NCBI RefSeq assembly: GCF_049800835.1
Contig: NZ_JBNAFU010000001.1
Coordinates: 1,054,001-1,118,000, forward strand
Source: Dinoroseobacter sp049800835
Lineage (GTDB): Bacteria > Pseudomonadota > Alphaproteobacteria > Rhodobacterales > Rhodobacteraceae
Length of the DNA: 64,000 nucleotides
Direction: 5' to 3'
In this document: one piece after another, positions 8,630 through 17,659 of the stretch
Numbering within the stretch: the stretch's first letter is position 1
Layout of the letters: the number at the start of each line of letters is the position of its first letter
Position numbers and translations under genes: made by a program
The notes under the pieces: model-generated
The model's input: the letters and a program-made list of their open reading frames with translations, nothing else
The model's database searches: none
Told to the model about the DNA's origin: nothing

Positions 8630-9034
8630 ATGACCGATACCGAGTACAAATCCATCAGGGACATGTGTGACGATTTCGATGTCACCCCTCGTACCCTGCG
8701 TTTTTACGAATCCAAAGAACTGCTCTTTCCCAAGCGCGACGGCCAGAAGCGCCTGTTCACGCGTCGCGACCGCGCACGTCTGAAACTGATCCTGCGCGGC
8801 AAACGCTTCGGGTTCAGCCTCGAGGAAATCCGGCAGTTGCTGGACCTCTATGACCGGGGCGACCGGCAACTCGCACAGTTGACAAAAACCTATGACATCG
8901 CGCGCGAGCGGCTTGCCGATATGGAACGCCAGCGTGCCGAACTGGACGAAGCCATCGACGAGCTTCGCGAACAACTCAAATGGGGGGAAGAGATGATCGT
9001 TTCCCTCAAAGCCAAAGAAAACGCCGCCGCCTGA
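8630..9034 (+). CDS. MerR family transcriptional regulator (LiuR-like)
   Basis: Start at 8630 is chosen over an upstream ATG (8600) because GAGGAG precedes it and the MerR homology starts here. The 134-residue protein has the helix-turn-helix stretch FDVTPRTLRFYESKELL, then FGFSLEEIRQLLDLYDRG and a C-terminal coiled coil. It lies 24 bases before the acyl-CoA dehydrogenase gene. Regulators of this kind usually repress acyl-CoA degradation genes until an acyl-CoA accumulates. Confidence 0.9.
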   Translation: MTDTEYKSIRDMCDDFDVTPRTLRFYESKELLFPKRDGQKRLFTRRDRARLKLILRGKRFGFSLEEIRQLLDLYDRGDRQLAQLTKTYDIARERLADMERQRAELDEAIDELREQLKWGEEMIVSLKAKENAAA

Positions 9035-9058
9035 GCGCGCACCCGACGGGAGACCACA

Positions 9059-10837
9059 ATGCCGACCTACACCCCGCCCACCAAGGACATGCAGTATCTG
9101 TTGCACGACGTGCTGAACGTCTCGGCGCGCGATATCCCCGGCTATGACGAACTGGATCGTGATTTCACCAATGCGATCCTAGAGGAAGCCGGGAAACTGG
9201 CGACCAACGTCTTGCAGCCGCTCAATACGGTGGGGGACGCGCAGGGCTGCACCTTGGAAAACGGAGTCGTACGCACACCCGAAGGGTTCAAGGCCGCCTA
9301 TGACGAGATGCGCGCAGGTGGCTGGACCGGTCTCGATATGGATCCTGAGTATGGCGGCCAAGGCATGCCGAACATCATGCTGACCTCCACCGGTGAGATG
9401 TTCAGCGCCGCCAACATGGCGTTCCAGATGTACAATGGCCTGACGCACGGGGCGATGTCGGCAATCCATGCGCACGGATCAGAGGCGCAGAAGGCCACGT
9501 ATCTGCCCAAGATGATCGCTGGCGACTGGTCCGGCACCATGAATCTGACCGAGCCGCAATGCGGTACCGATCTGGGCCTGATCCGCACCAAGGCAGAACC
9601 GCAGGACGACGGCACCTACGCCATCACCGGGCAGAAGATCTGGATCTCCGCCGGTGAACACGACATGACCGATAATATCATCCACCTGGTGCTTGCGAAG
9701 ATCCCGGGCGGACCAGAAGGTGTCAAAGGCATCAGCCTGTTCATCGTGCCGAAATTCATCGTCAACGAAGATGGCAGCCTGGGCGAGCGAAACGCACTTT
9801 CCTGTGGCGGTCTTGAACACAAGATGGGCATCCACGGAAACGCCACCTGCGTCATGAACTACGACGGCGCCAAGGGCTACCTGATTGGCGAGGTGAACAA
9901 AGGCATGCGCGCCATGTTCACCATGATGAACGAGGCGCGTCTGGCGGTGGGCACCCAGGGCTACGCACAAGGCGCGGTGGCCTATGAAAATGCGCTCGGC
10001 TTCGCGCTTGACCGCTTGCAGGGCCGCGATGTGACCGGCGTGAAAGCACCGGAAAAAGCGGCCGACCCGATCATCGTGCACCCTGATGTGCGCCGGAACC
10101 TCATGGACCAGAAGTCCTTCGTCGAGGGCGCGCGGGCTTTTGCGTTCTGGGGTGCGACCCTGATTGATGAGGCGCACCGCAACAACTCCAAGGAAGCCGA
10201 GGACATGATCTCGCTCCTGATCCCGGTGCTGAAGGGCTTCCTGACCGACAAGGGATTCGAGACCACGGTGCTGGCCCAGCAGACGCTTGGCGGGTCAGGT
10301 TTCACGCAGGAATGGGGTCTGGAACAATTCGTTCGCGATGCCCGGATCACGATGATCTACGAAGGCACAAATGGCATCCAGTCGCTGGACCTCGTCGGGC
10401 GCAAGCTGGGTCTGAACGGCGGCAAAACCGTCATGGATTTCTTCGCGCTGGTGAAGGGCTTCATCAAGGAAAACGAAGGCAACGCCGATCTGAAAACCGG
10501 CTTCCTCGACCCGCTCAAGACCGCGTCGAAAGACCTGCAAGCAGCCGGCATGTACTTCATGGCCGAGGGTATGAAGAACCCCAATAACGCGCTCTCCGGG
10601 TCCTATGACTTCATGCATCTCTTCGGCCATGTGTGCCTGGGTCTCATGTGGGCGAAGATGGCCAAGGCGTCGATGGCGGCACTGGACGCCGGGGACACCG
10701 ATACCGAGTTCCACGAGACGAAGATCGCGACAGGTCGCTACTACATGGCGCGGCAACTGCCGATGACCGGGACGCATCTGGCGCGCATCACGTCTGGTGC
10801 GGAGCCTGTGATGGCGCTGGAGGCTGCGAACTTCTAA
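9059..10837 (+). CDS. Acyl-CoA dehydrogenase, large DmdC-type
   Basis: The 592-residue enzyme is about 200 residues longer than standard acyl-CoA dehydrogenases, as in the group that includes 3-methylmercaptopropionyl-CoA dehydrogenase DmdC. N-terminal, middle (MNLTEPQCGTDLGLIRTKA, FAD site) and C-terminal domains are followed by the extra C-terminal domain. The catalytic base is expected in IYEGTNGIQ (Glu). It forms the alpha,beta double bond in acyl-CoA with FAD. Substrate could be a medium or long fatty acyl-CoA or a methylthio-acyl-CoA from DMSP; sequence alone does not decide. Confidence 0.9.
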   Translation: MPTYTPPTKDMQYLLHDVLNVSARDIPGYDELDRDFTNAILEEAGKLATNVLQPLNTVGDAQGCTLENGVVRTPEGFKAAYDEMRAGGWTGLDMDPEYGGQGMPNIMLTSTGEMFSAANMAFQMYNGLTHGAMSAIHAHGSEAQKATYLPKMIAGDWSGTMNLTEPQCGTDLGLIRTKAEPQDDGTYAITGQKIWISAGEHDMTDNIIHLVLAKIPGGPEGVKGISLFIVPKFIVNEDGSLGERNALSCGGLEHKMGIHGNATCVMNYDGAKGYLIGEVNKGMRAMFTMMNEARLAVGTQGYAQGAVAYENALGFALDRLQGRDVTGVKAPEKAADPIIVHPDVRRNLMDQKSFVEGARAFAFWGATLIDEAHRNNSKEAEDMISLLIPVLKGFLTDKGFETTVLAQQTLGGSGFTQEWGLEQFVRDARITMIYEGTNGIQSLDLVGRKLGLNGGKTVMDFFALVKGFIKENEGNADLKTGFLDPLKTASKDLQAAGMYFMAEGMKNPNNALSGSYDFMHLFGHVCLGLMWAKMAKASMAALDAGDTDTEFHETKIATGRYYMARQLPMTGTHLARITSGAEPVMALEAANF

Positions 10838-10887
10838 GGTCCGGGTCCGGCCCGATCCGGCCGGCCCCACCTAAAGGAGAGACATCA

Positions 10888-11100
10888 ATGGCCAAACGCA
10901 TCCGCCTCACCCGACGCTTCCCAGCCGCCATGACCGAGGATGGCTACCGGCGGCTTAGAAAACTGGCGGGCGAAGCGCAGATGAGCGAAGGCGATTTCCT
11001 GTCTTTCGTGTTCGAGAATTTCGACAGCGTCACGGATGACGACAACCTTACGCATCGCCTGCGACTTTGGCAGGCGGCGCTGGCCCATCAACGAGACTGA
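10888..11100 (+). CDS. 70-residue ribbon-helix-helix-like protein in the acyl-CoA operon
   Basis: An AAAGGAGAG site precedes the ATG. The product begins MAKRIRLTRRFPAAMTEDG, then YRRLRKLAGEAQMSEGDFLS, FVFENFDSV. A basic strand followed by two helices with small residues at the turn resembles the ribbon-helix-helix DNA-binding fold (CopG/Arc), although the Gly/Ser turn is not a perfect match. It sits between two acyl-CoA dehydrogenase genes in the same operon, so it might regulate the operon or bind an enzyme. I know no named family. Confidence 0.7.
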   Translation: MAKRIRLTRRFPAAMTEDGYRRLRKLAGEAQMSEGDFLSFVFENFDSVTDDDNLTHRLRLWQAALAHQRD

Positions 11101-11119
11101 CAAAACAACCGGGGGGACC

Positions 11120-12265
11120 ATGAGCACAGATTGGATGACCGAAGAGCACGCGATGCTCGCGGAGATGACCAACAATTTCATCACGACCGAATGGGCCCCG
11201 CATTTCGAGCGGTGGCGCGACCAGGGCGAGATGGATCGTGAAATCTGGCAGCAAGCGGGAGAGTTGGGCTTGCTGTGCCCCTCGATCCCCGAAGAATACG
11301 GCGGACCGGGTGGCGATTTCGGGCACGAGGCCGCCATCCTGATCGAGATTGCGCGCACCAATCTGTCCGCATGGGGCGCAGGCCACGGCATCCATTCCGG
11401 GATCGTGGCGCATTACATCCTCGAATACGGCTCGGAAGAGCAGAAGAAGAAATGGCTGCCAAAAATGGTGTCGGGAGAAATGGTCGGTGCGCTTGCCATG
11501 ACCGAACCGGGCGCAGGCTCGGACCTGCAAGGCATCAAGACCCGCGCGATCAAGGACGGCAACGCGTACAAGCTGAGCGGATCGAAGATTTTCATCACGA
11601 ACGGGCAGCACGCCAACCTGATCGTGGTCGCTGCAAAGACGGACCCGTCCGAGGGCGCGAAGGGCGTGTCGCTGGTCGTGCTGGAAACCGAGGGCGCCGA
11701 AGGCTTCTCCCGCGGCAAAAACCTGCACAAGGTCGGCATGCACGCAGCCGATACGTCCGAGCTCTTCTTCGATAATGTCGAGATACCGCCGGAAAACATC
11801 CTTGGCGGGGAAGAAGGCCGCGGCTTCTACCAGATGATGACGCAGCTTCCGCAGGAACGGCTGATCATCGCGGCCGGAGCGGTTGGCGCGATGGAAGGCG
11901 CGGTCGAACGCACCATCGCCTATGCCAAGGAACGTCAGGCTTTCGGTGGCCCGATCCTGCAATTCCAGAACACGCGGTTCAAACTGGCCGAATGTCAGAC
12001 CAAGGCCACCGTGGCCCGCGCGTTTCTGAACGAATGCATCTCGGAGCACATGCGTGGCGAGTTGTCAGTCGAGAAGGCCGCCATGGCCAAGTATTGGCTG
12101 ACTGACACACAGGGAGAAGTGATCGACGAGTGCGTGCAACTGCACGGCGGCTATGGCTACATGGCCGAATACGACATCGCCCAGATGTGGTCGGACGCGC
12201 GCGTGCAGCGCATCTACGGCGGCACGAACGAGATCATGAAAGAACTGATCGGGAGGGCGCTGTGA
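11120..12265 (+). CDS. Acyl-CoA dehydrogenase (long-chain/isovaleryl type)
   Basis: The 381-residue enzyme starts MSTDWMTEEHAMLAEM; the ATG at 11120 follows GGGGGGACC. It has the FAD motif AMTEPGAGSDLQGIKT, a SGSKIFITNG strand and the LHGGYGYMAEYDI segment. At the place where medium-chain enzymes have Glu it has IYGGTNEIM (Gly), so the base is probably the Glu in AVERTIAYAKERQAFGG, as in long-chain and isovaleryl-CoA dehydrogenases. It thus differs in active-site layout from the enzyme encoded upstream, which points to a different substrate. Confidence 0.93.
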   Translation: MSTDWMTEEHAMLAEMTNNFITTEWAPHFERWRDQGEMDREIWQQAGELGLLCPSIPEEYGGPGGDFGHEAAILIEIARTNLSAWGAGHGIHSGIVAHYILEYGSEEQKKKWLPKMVSGEMVGALAMTEPGAGSDLQGIKTRAIKDGNAYKLSGSKIFITNGQHANLIVVAAKTDPSEGAKGVSLVVLETEGAEGFSRGKNLHKVGMHAADTSELFFDNVEIPPENILGGEEGRGFYQMMTQLPQERLIIAAGAVGAMEGAVERTIAYAKERQAFGGPILQFQNTRFKLAECQTKATVARAFLNECISEHMRGELSVEKAAMAKYWLTDTQGEVIDECVQLHGGYGYMAEYDIAQMWSDARVQRIYGGTNEIMKELIGRAL

Positions 12266-12340
12266 GCGCGCTTCACGAAACGCTCGGCCAGAACAGACAC
12301 GGTCGCCATGAGTATTTCGACAAAGAAGAAGTGAAAGGCG

Positions 12341-12382
12341 CGCCCCTGCCAATACGCCTCTGGTTAGACGGCCGCAGGGGCG
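12341..12382. repeat. Inverted repeat between acyl-CoA dehydrogenase and GST genes
   Basis: CGCCCCTGC (12341-12349) and GCAGGGGCG (12374-12382) form a 9-bp stem with a 24-base loop. It lies in a 265-base gap that splits the operon. It could attenuate transcription or protect the upstream mRNA end. No T-run follows. Confidence 0.45.
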
Positions 12383-12530
12383 ACTTCTCCTTTGGCGGTC
12401 ATCGGCTCTCCAGCCTGTACCGCATGCTGAAGGTGCACGTGTTAAGGTTAACGGCGGCTTTCTTCGCGTCTTCTTTGCAAAAATACTCGAAGTACAAACC
12501 ATCCAGTGGCGCAACGAAGGGGGCGGACGC

Positions 12531-13166
12531 ATGACCATGCAGCTTTACTGCTTCGGTGAATCCGGACACTCCTACAAAGCCGCCCTTGGCCTGACCCTTG
12601 CCGGGATTGACTGGGCGCCTGTGTATGTCGACTTCTTCAAGGGCGCGGGCCGCAGTCCGGAACACCTCGCGCGGAACGAGATGGGCGAATGCCCCGTTCT
12701 TGTCGACGGTGATCTGACGCTGACCCAATCGGGCGTCATCCTCGACTACCTGTCCGAGAAGACGGGTAAGTTCGGGTTGCAGGATACAGCCCAGCGGCGC
12801 GATGTGTGGCGCTGGGTGCTTTGGGACAATCACAAGCTGTCCTCGATGCTCGGCGTGACCCGGTTCATGATGAACTTCGTCCCCGAGGACAAACGCCCGA
12901 CCGAGGTCATTGGCTGGCTTCAGGGCCGCAACAAAGGCGCGTACAGGACGCTGGAGGGCGCGCTCGAAGGGCGCGAGTGGCTGGTTGGCAACGCGATCAC
13001 CGCCGCTGATATCTCGTGTTGCTCGTACCTTTATTATCCCGAGCCCTTCGGGTTCGACCGCAAAGACTTTCCCAATATCGACCGCTGGCTGGACGGCATT
13101 GCCGCCCAACCCGGCTGGAAACACCCCTATGACCTTATGCCCCGCGCCTTTCCGGCGGCGGCATGA
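12531..13166 (+). CDS. Glutathione S-transferase family protein
   Basis: The 211-residue product has a thioredoxin-like N-terminal domain (MQLYCFGESGHSYKAALGL, with the ECPVLVDGDLTLTQSGVILDYL stretch giving the cis-Pro and the Gln-Ser glutathione contacts) and an all-helical C-terminal domain. Its position inside an acyl-CoA oxidation operon is common in Roseobacters; the role there is not known to me. Stop overlaps the frame of the following thiolase region by a few bases. Confidence 0.9.
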   Translation: MTMQLYCFGESGHSYKAALGLTLAGIDWAPVYVDFFKGAGRSPEHLARNEMGECPVLVDGDLTLTQSGVILDYLSEKTGKFGLQDTAQRRDVWRWVLWDNHKLSSMLGVTRFMMNFVPEDKRPTEVIGWLQGRNKGAYRTLEGALEGREWLVGNAITAADISCCSYLYYPEPFGFDRKDFPNIDRWLDGIAAQPGWKHPYDLMPRAFPAAA

Positions 13167-13177
13167 CCGGAGGACCT

Positions 13178-14389
13178 ATGACCGAAGCTTACATCTATGA
13201 CGCCGTGCGCACCCCTCGCGGCAAAGGCCGCAAGGATGGCAGCCTGCATGAAGTGACCGCAGCGCGCCTGTCCGCTTTGACGTTGAACGCCGTGAAAGAC
13301 CGCAATGGCCTCGAAGGGCATGCGGTCGAGGACGTGATCTGGGGCAATGTCACGCAGGTGATGGAACAGGGCGGCTGCCTCGCCCGCACGGCCGTGTTGG
13401 CCTCTGACCTTGACGAATCCATCCCCGGCCTTGCCATCAACCGGTTTTGCGCATCCGGGCTTGAGGCGGTGAACATCGCGGCAAACCAGGTGCGCGGCGG
13501 CGGAGGCGATGCCTATATCGCCGGCGGGGTGGAGATGATGGGCCGCGTGGCCATGGGCTCGGACGGAGCGGCAATCGCCGTTGATCCCTCCATCGCGATG
13601 GACAGCTATTTCGTCCCACAAGGCATCTCGGCTGACATCATCGCGACCGAGTACGGGTTTTCACGCGATGATGCCGACGCACTTGCCATGGCCTCCCAAC
13701 AGCGCGCGAAGGCAGCCTGGGATGACAAGCGGTTCGACAAATCGATCATCACCGTGCGCGACCAGAACGGCCTGCCCATTTTGGATCATGACGAATACAT
13801 GCGCCCGCAAACGGACATGCAGTCGCTCGGCGGGCTGAAGCCGGCGTTCAAGGACATGGGGGAGCAGATGCCGGGCTTTGATGCCATCGCGCTGATGAAG
13901 TACCCGCATCTGGAAAAGATAGAGCATATCCACCACGCCGGGAACTCCTCCGGCATTGTGGACGGGGCGGCGGCCCTGTTGATCGGCAACAAAGCTTTCG
14001 GTGAGGCGCACGGGCTCAGGCCCCGCGCGCGCATCAAGGCGACGTGCAAGATCGGCACGGATCCCACGATCATGCTGACCGGGCCTGTTCCCGCCACTGA
14101 AAAGATTCTGGCCGATACGGGCATGAGCATCTCGGACATTGATTTATTCGAGGTTAACGAGGCTTTCTCGTCCGTCGTTCTGCGCTTCATGCAGGCGTTC
14201 GACGTGGACCATGACAAGGTCAACGTGAATGGCGGTGCGATTGCGATGGGCCACCCGCTTGGCGCGACCGGCGCCATGATCCTCGGCACGCTGCTGGACG
14301 AGTTGGAACGCTCCGGCAAAGGAACCGGCCTTGCCACCCTCTGTGTGGCCTCCGGCATGGGTGCCGCCACCATCATCGAACGCGTGTAA
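13178..14389 (+). CDS. Thiolase (acetyl-CoA C-acyltransferase, FadA type)
   Basis: Start at 13178 is chosen for its GGAGG site seven bases upstream; an ATG at 13163 is less likely. The 403-residue enzyme has the nucleophilic Cys in NRFCASGLEAVNIA, the His in NGGAIAMGHPLGATGA and the second Cys in LCVASGMGAA. It cleaves 3-ketoacyl-CoA to acetyl-CoA and a shortened acyl-CoA. It lies directly before the FadB-type gene, giving a complete beta-oxidation pair. Confidence 0.95.
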   Translation: MTEAYIYDAVRTPRGKGRKDGSLHEVTAARLSALTLNAVKDRNGLEGHAVEDVIWGNVTQVMEQGGCLARTAVLASDLDESIPGLAINRFCASGLEAVNIAANQVRGGGGDAYIAGGVEMMGRVAMGSDGAAIAVDPSIAMDSYFVPQGISADIIATEYGFSRDDADALAMASQQRAKAAWDDKRFDKSIITVRDQNGLPILDHDEYMRPQTDMQSLGGLKPAFKDMGEQMPGFDAIALMKYPHLEKIEHIHHAGNSSGIVDGAAALLIGNKAFGEAHGLRPRARIKATCKIGTDPTIMLTGPVPATEKILADTGMSISDIDLFEVNEAFSSVVLRFMQAFDVDHDKVNVNGGAIAMGHPLGATGAMILGTLLDELERSGKGTGLATLCVASGMGAATIIERV

Positions 14390-14402
14390 GGGAGACGGAC
14401 AG

Positions 14403-16610
14403 ATGAGCGATTTTTCTTACGCAGTGGACGCCGACGGCGTCGCGACAATCACATGGGATGTGCAGGGCAAGTCCATGAACGTGATGAACCAGCAGGGGTT
14501 CGTTGACCTCGATGCGCTGGTCGACAAAGCGCTTGCCGATGACGCGGTCAAAGGCATCATCATCACATCGGGCAAAGACAGTTTTGCCGGCGGCATGGAC
14601 CTGAACGTCATCGCCAAGATGAAGGACGACGCGGGCGACAATCCTGCGCAAGGGCTGTTCACCGGTGTGATGGACATGCACGCCATCCTGCGCAAGATCG
14701 AACGCGCGGGCATGGACCCCAAGACCAACAAAGGCGGCAAGCCCATCGCGGCCGCCCTGCCCGGCACGGCGCTTGGTATCGGGTTGGAAATCCCGCTGGC
14801 CTGCCACCGGATCTTTGCCGCCGACAACCCGAAAGCCAAGATCGGCCTTCCGGAGATCATGGTCGGTATCTTCCCCGGCGCGGGTGGCACCATGCGGATC
14901 TCGCGCAAGCTGGGCCTGATGCAATCGGCCCCCATCCTTCTGGAAGGCAAGCTCTCAGACCCCAAGAAAGCCAAGATGGCGGGGATCGTCGACGAGGTTG
15001 TCCCCGCAGACGAGTTGCAAGCCGCGGCCAAGGCCTGGGTGCTGTCGGCGACTGATGCCGATATCGTCAAGCCCTGGGATCAGAAGGGGTACAAGTTCCC
15101 CGGCGGTGCGCCGTATCACCCCGCGGGTTTCATGACATTCGTCGGCGCCTCGGCGATGATCCACGGCAAGACCAAGGGCGCGTACCCGGCGGCCAAGGCG
15201 CTGCTGAGCGCCGTCTACGAAGGGGCGCTCGTCCCCTTCGACACCGCCCTGAAGATCGAGGCGCGCTGGTTCACCAACGTGCTGATGAACCCGTCTTCGT
15301 CGGCGATGATCCGGTCTCTCTTCATCAACAAGGAAGCGCTTGAAAAAGGCGCGGTGCGTCCCGCAGGCGTTGACGACCAGAGAGTTCAGAAGGTCGGCAT
15401 TCTGGGTGCAGGCATGATGGGCGCCGGCATCGCCTACGTCTCGGCCAATGCCGGGATCGAGGTGGTGCTGATCGATGCGGCCCAGGATGCTGCGGATCGG
15501 GGCAAGGCTTATTCCGAAGGCATCCTCGACAAGGGGATCACCCGCAAGAAAGTCACGCCCGAGAAAAAGGAACAGGTCCTGTCGCGCATCACTGCGACCA
15601 CGGACTATGCCGCGCTTGAGGGCTGCGACCTGGTGGTCGAGGCCGTGTTCGAAGACCCCGGCGTGAAGGCCGAGGTGACCGCGAAGGCAGAAGCCGTGAT
15701 CGCGGACACCGCCATCTTCGCGACCAACACCTCCACCCTGCCGATCTCTGATCTCGCCAAGGCGTCCTCACGCCCTGAGCAGTTCATCGGCATCCACTTC
15801 TTCTCGCCAGTGGACAAGATGCTGCTGGTGGAGATCATTCGCGGCAAGCAGACCGGAGACCGCGCGGTGGCCAAAGCTCTCGATTTCGTGCGGCAGATCC
15901 GCAAGACACCGATTGTGGTCAACGACGCGCGGTTCTTCTACGCCAACCGCTGCATCATCCCCTATATCAACGAAGGCATCCGGATGGTCGCCGAAGGTGT
16001 GGAGCCGGCATTGGTTGAGAACGCAGCAAAGCTGCTCGGCATGCCGCTGGGTCCGCTGCAGCTGGTCGATGAGACCTCGATCGATCTGGGCGTCAAGATC
16101 GCCAAGGCCACCCGCGCAGCAATGGGCGATGCCTATCCCGATGGCGCGGTGGACGAGGTTCTGTTCTGGATGGCGGACGAGGGTCGCTTGGGCAAGAAAT
16201 CCAACGCAGGCTTCTACAGCTATGATGACAAGGGCAAGCGCGGGCTTCTCTGGGAAGGTCTGGCCGACAAGTTCACGGTGGCTGACAACCAACCCGACCT
16301 TATCACCGTGCAGCACCGTCTGTTGATGGCACAGGTGCTTGAAGCGGTGCGCGCATTGGAAGACGGCGTCCTGATGGACATCCGAGAAGGGGATGTTGGC
16401 GCGATCCTCGGCTGGGGCTTCGCACCTTGGTCGGGCGGCCCCTTCAGCTGGCTGGACATGATCGGCGCGGAAAAGGCTGTCGAGATTTGCGATGGCCTGA
16501 CCGAAGCGCATGGCGCACGGTTCACCACCCCTGAGTTACTGCGCGATCTGGCCGCCAAGGACGAAAGCTTCTACGGGCGGTTCGGGGCACCGGCAAAGGC
16601 TGCCGCTTGA
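14403..16610 (+). CDS. FadB/FadJ-type enoyl-CoA hydratase / 3-hydroxyacyl-CoA dehydrogenase
   Basis: The ATG at 14403 follows GGGAGA, 13 bases after the thiolase stop. The 735-residue fusion has a crotonase domain (LGIGLEIPLACHR and GLPEIMVGIFPGAGGT carry the catalytic Glu residues) and, from about residue 335, an NAD-binding 3-hydroxyacyl-CoA dehydrogenase domain (VGILGAGMMGAGIAYVSA, then FIGIHFFSPVDKM with the catalytic His). Together with the thiolase and dehydrogenases this completes a beta-oxidation spiral. Confidence 0.95.
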   Translation: MSDFSYAVDADGVATITWDVQGKSMNVMNQQGFVDLDALVDKALADDAVKGIIITSGKDSFAGGMDLNVIAKMKDDAGDNPAQGLFTGVMDMHAILRKIERAGMDPKTNKGGKPIAAALPGTALGIGLEIPLACHRIFAADNPKAKIGLPEIMVGIFPGAGGTMRISRKLGLMQSAPILLEGKLSDPKKAKMAGIVDEVVPADELQAAAKAWVLSATDADIVKPWDQKGYKFPGGAPYHPAGFMTFVGASAMIHGKTKGAYPAAKALLSAVYEGALVPFDTALKIEARWFTNVLMNPSSSAMIRSLFINKEALEKGAVRPAGVDDQRVQKVGILGAGMMGAGIAYVSANAGIEVVLIDAAQDAADRGKAYSEGILDKGITRKKVTPEKKEQVLSRITATTDYAALEGCDLVVEAVFEDPGVKAEVTAKAEAVIADTAIFATNTSTLPISDLAKASSRPEQFIGIHFFSPVDKMLLVEIIRGKQTGDRAVAKALDFVRQIRKTPIVVNDARFFYANRCIIPYINEGIRMVAEGVEPALVENAAKLLGMPLGPLQLVDETSIDLGVKIAKATRAAMGDAYPDGAVDEVLFWMADEGRLGKKSNAGFYSYDDKGKRGLLWEGLADKFTVADNQPDLITVQHRLLMAQVLEAVRALEDGVLMDIREGDVGAILGWGFAPWSGGPFSWLDMIGAEKAVEICDGLTEAHGARFTTPELLRDLAAKDESFYGRFGAPAKAAA

Positions 16611-16618
16611 TCCGACAC

Positions 16619-16658
16619 GCGGGACACCGGCAAGGCTTTTGCGGCGCTGGTGTCCCGC
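16619..16658 (+). terminator. Terminator of the acyl-CoA operon
   Basis: GCGGGACACC and GGTGTCCCGC form a perfect 10-bp stem nine bases after the FadB-type stop codon. Only a weak pyrimidine stretch (ATCTTTCT) follows. It may also serve the converging DMT gene. Confidence 0.65.
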
Positions 16659-16677
16659 ATCTTTCTGCTGCGGGACG

Positions 16678-17577
16678 CTACGGCTCCGGCTTGCGACTGC
16701 GCACCAGGATGACCACGCCAGCAACCACGATCAGGGCGATGCCGATCAGCGCCGGAGCGTCCGGCAATTCGCCGAAAACGCGCCATGCCCACAGACCGGC
16801 AAAGATCAGAAATGTATACTCGAAGATCGTCGTGAAGCTCGGGTCGGCGATCTGGTAGGCCCGCACAAGGCAGGCGACCGCCACGAGCGATCCGATCGCC
16901 TGCAAGGCGGTAAGCTGCAGGAACCGCGGGGTGATCGGCTGCCAGCCAGTCCGAAAGAAGTCTGGCCCATCCGTCGCGCCAAGAACCACAAGGCCTATGA
17001 CGCCGAAAAGCCCCACCATTGCAAAGAACGCGGCGGTCAGAACGTGCGGCTCCTCCTGCGCGCAAAGTCGGCGGGTCGCAAGCGTGCCGCTCGCGTAAAA
17101 TGCGCCCGCGAGGATCGCGATCAATGCGACCGGCTCGAATCCCGCGCCACCGGGGCGCAGGACCAGCAGCATCCCGCAGAACCCGATCAGAACCGCCGCA
17201 ATCCGCCATGGGCCAACCGGTGCGCGCAGCACAAGGACCGAAATCAACAGCACGAAGATAGGCGAACTGAACAACCCCGCCCCCGCTGTCGCAATCGGCA
17301 GAACCGCCAGAGCGCCGAAATAAAGAAGTATCGATGTCGCAACGAGGCTGGATCGGAACAGGACCGCCCAGGGACGCACGACGCGCCAGCGCCATCCCAG
17401 AACCAGCCCGCCCCCGAAGACCAGCACCAGAACCATCACGCTTCGCACCGCGTGGAACTGCCACAAACCGGCGTCTTCGGCGATGAACCGCACGTAGTTG
17501 TCGATGACGCCGATAATGGCCATCGCCGCAACGATCAGGGCGGCGGACTCCTTTATGCGATTTTCCTCGACTGACAT
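16678..17577 (-). CDS. DMT superfamily (EamA) transporter
   Basis: The 299-residue product has about ten hydrophobic segments arranged as two EamA repeats. The start at 17577 (MSVEENRIKESAALIVAAM) gives the usual length; longer frames add a non-conserved tail. Substrates of this family are amino acids, metabolites or drugs. It is divergent from the acyl-CoA ligase gene, sharing an 80-base promoter region. Confidence 0.88.
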   Translation of the reverse strand: MSVEENRIKESAALIVAAMAIIGVIDNYVRFIAEDAGLWQFHAVRSVMVLVLVFGGGLVLGWRWRVVRPWAVLFRSSLVATSILLYFGALAVLPIATAGAGLFSSPIFVLLISVLVLRAPVGPWRIAAVLIGFCGMLLVLRPGGAGFEPVALIAILAGAFYASGTLATRRLCAQEEPHVLTAAFFAMVGLFGVIGLVVLGATDGPDFFRTGWQPITPRFLQLTALQAIGSLVAVACLVRAYQIADPSFTTIFEYTFLIFAGLWAWRVFGELPDAPALIGIALIVVAGVVILVRSRKPEP

Positions 17578-17659
17578 TGACCTACCCTTCGCGCTCGGGG
17601 GAGTTGACCACGCCCGCCCCGGGGCGTCTATTCGGAAAAAACGGTCGGGGAGGATCGAT

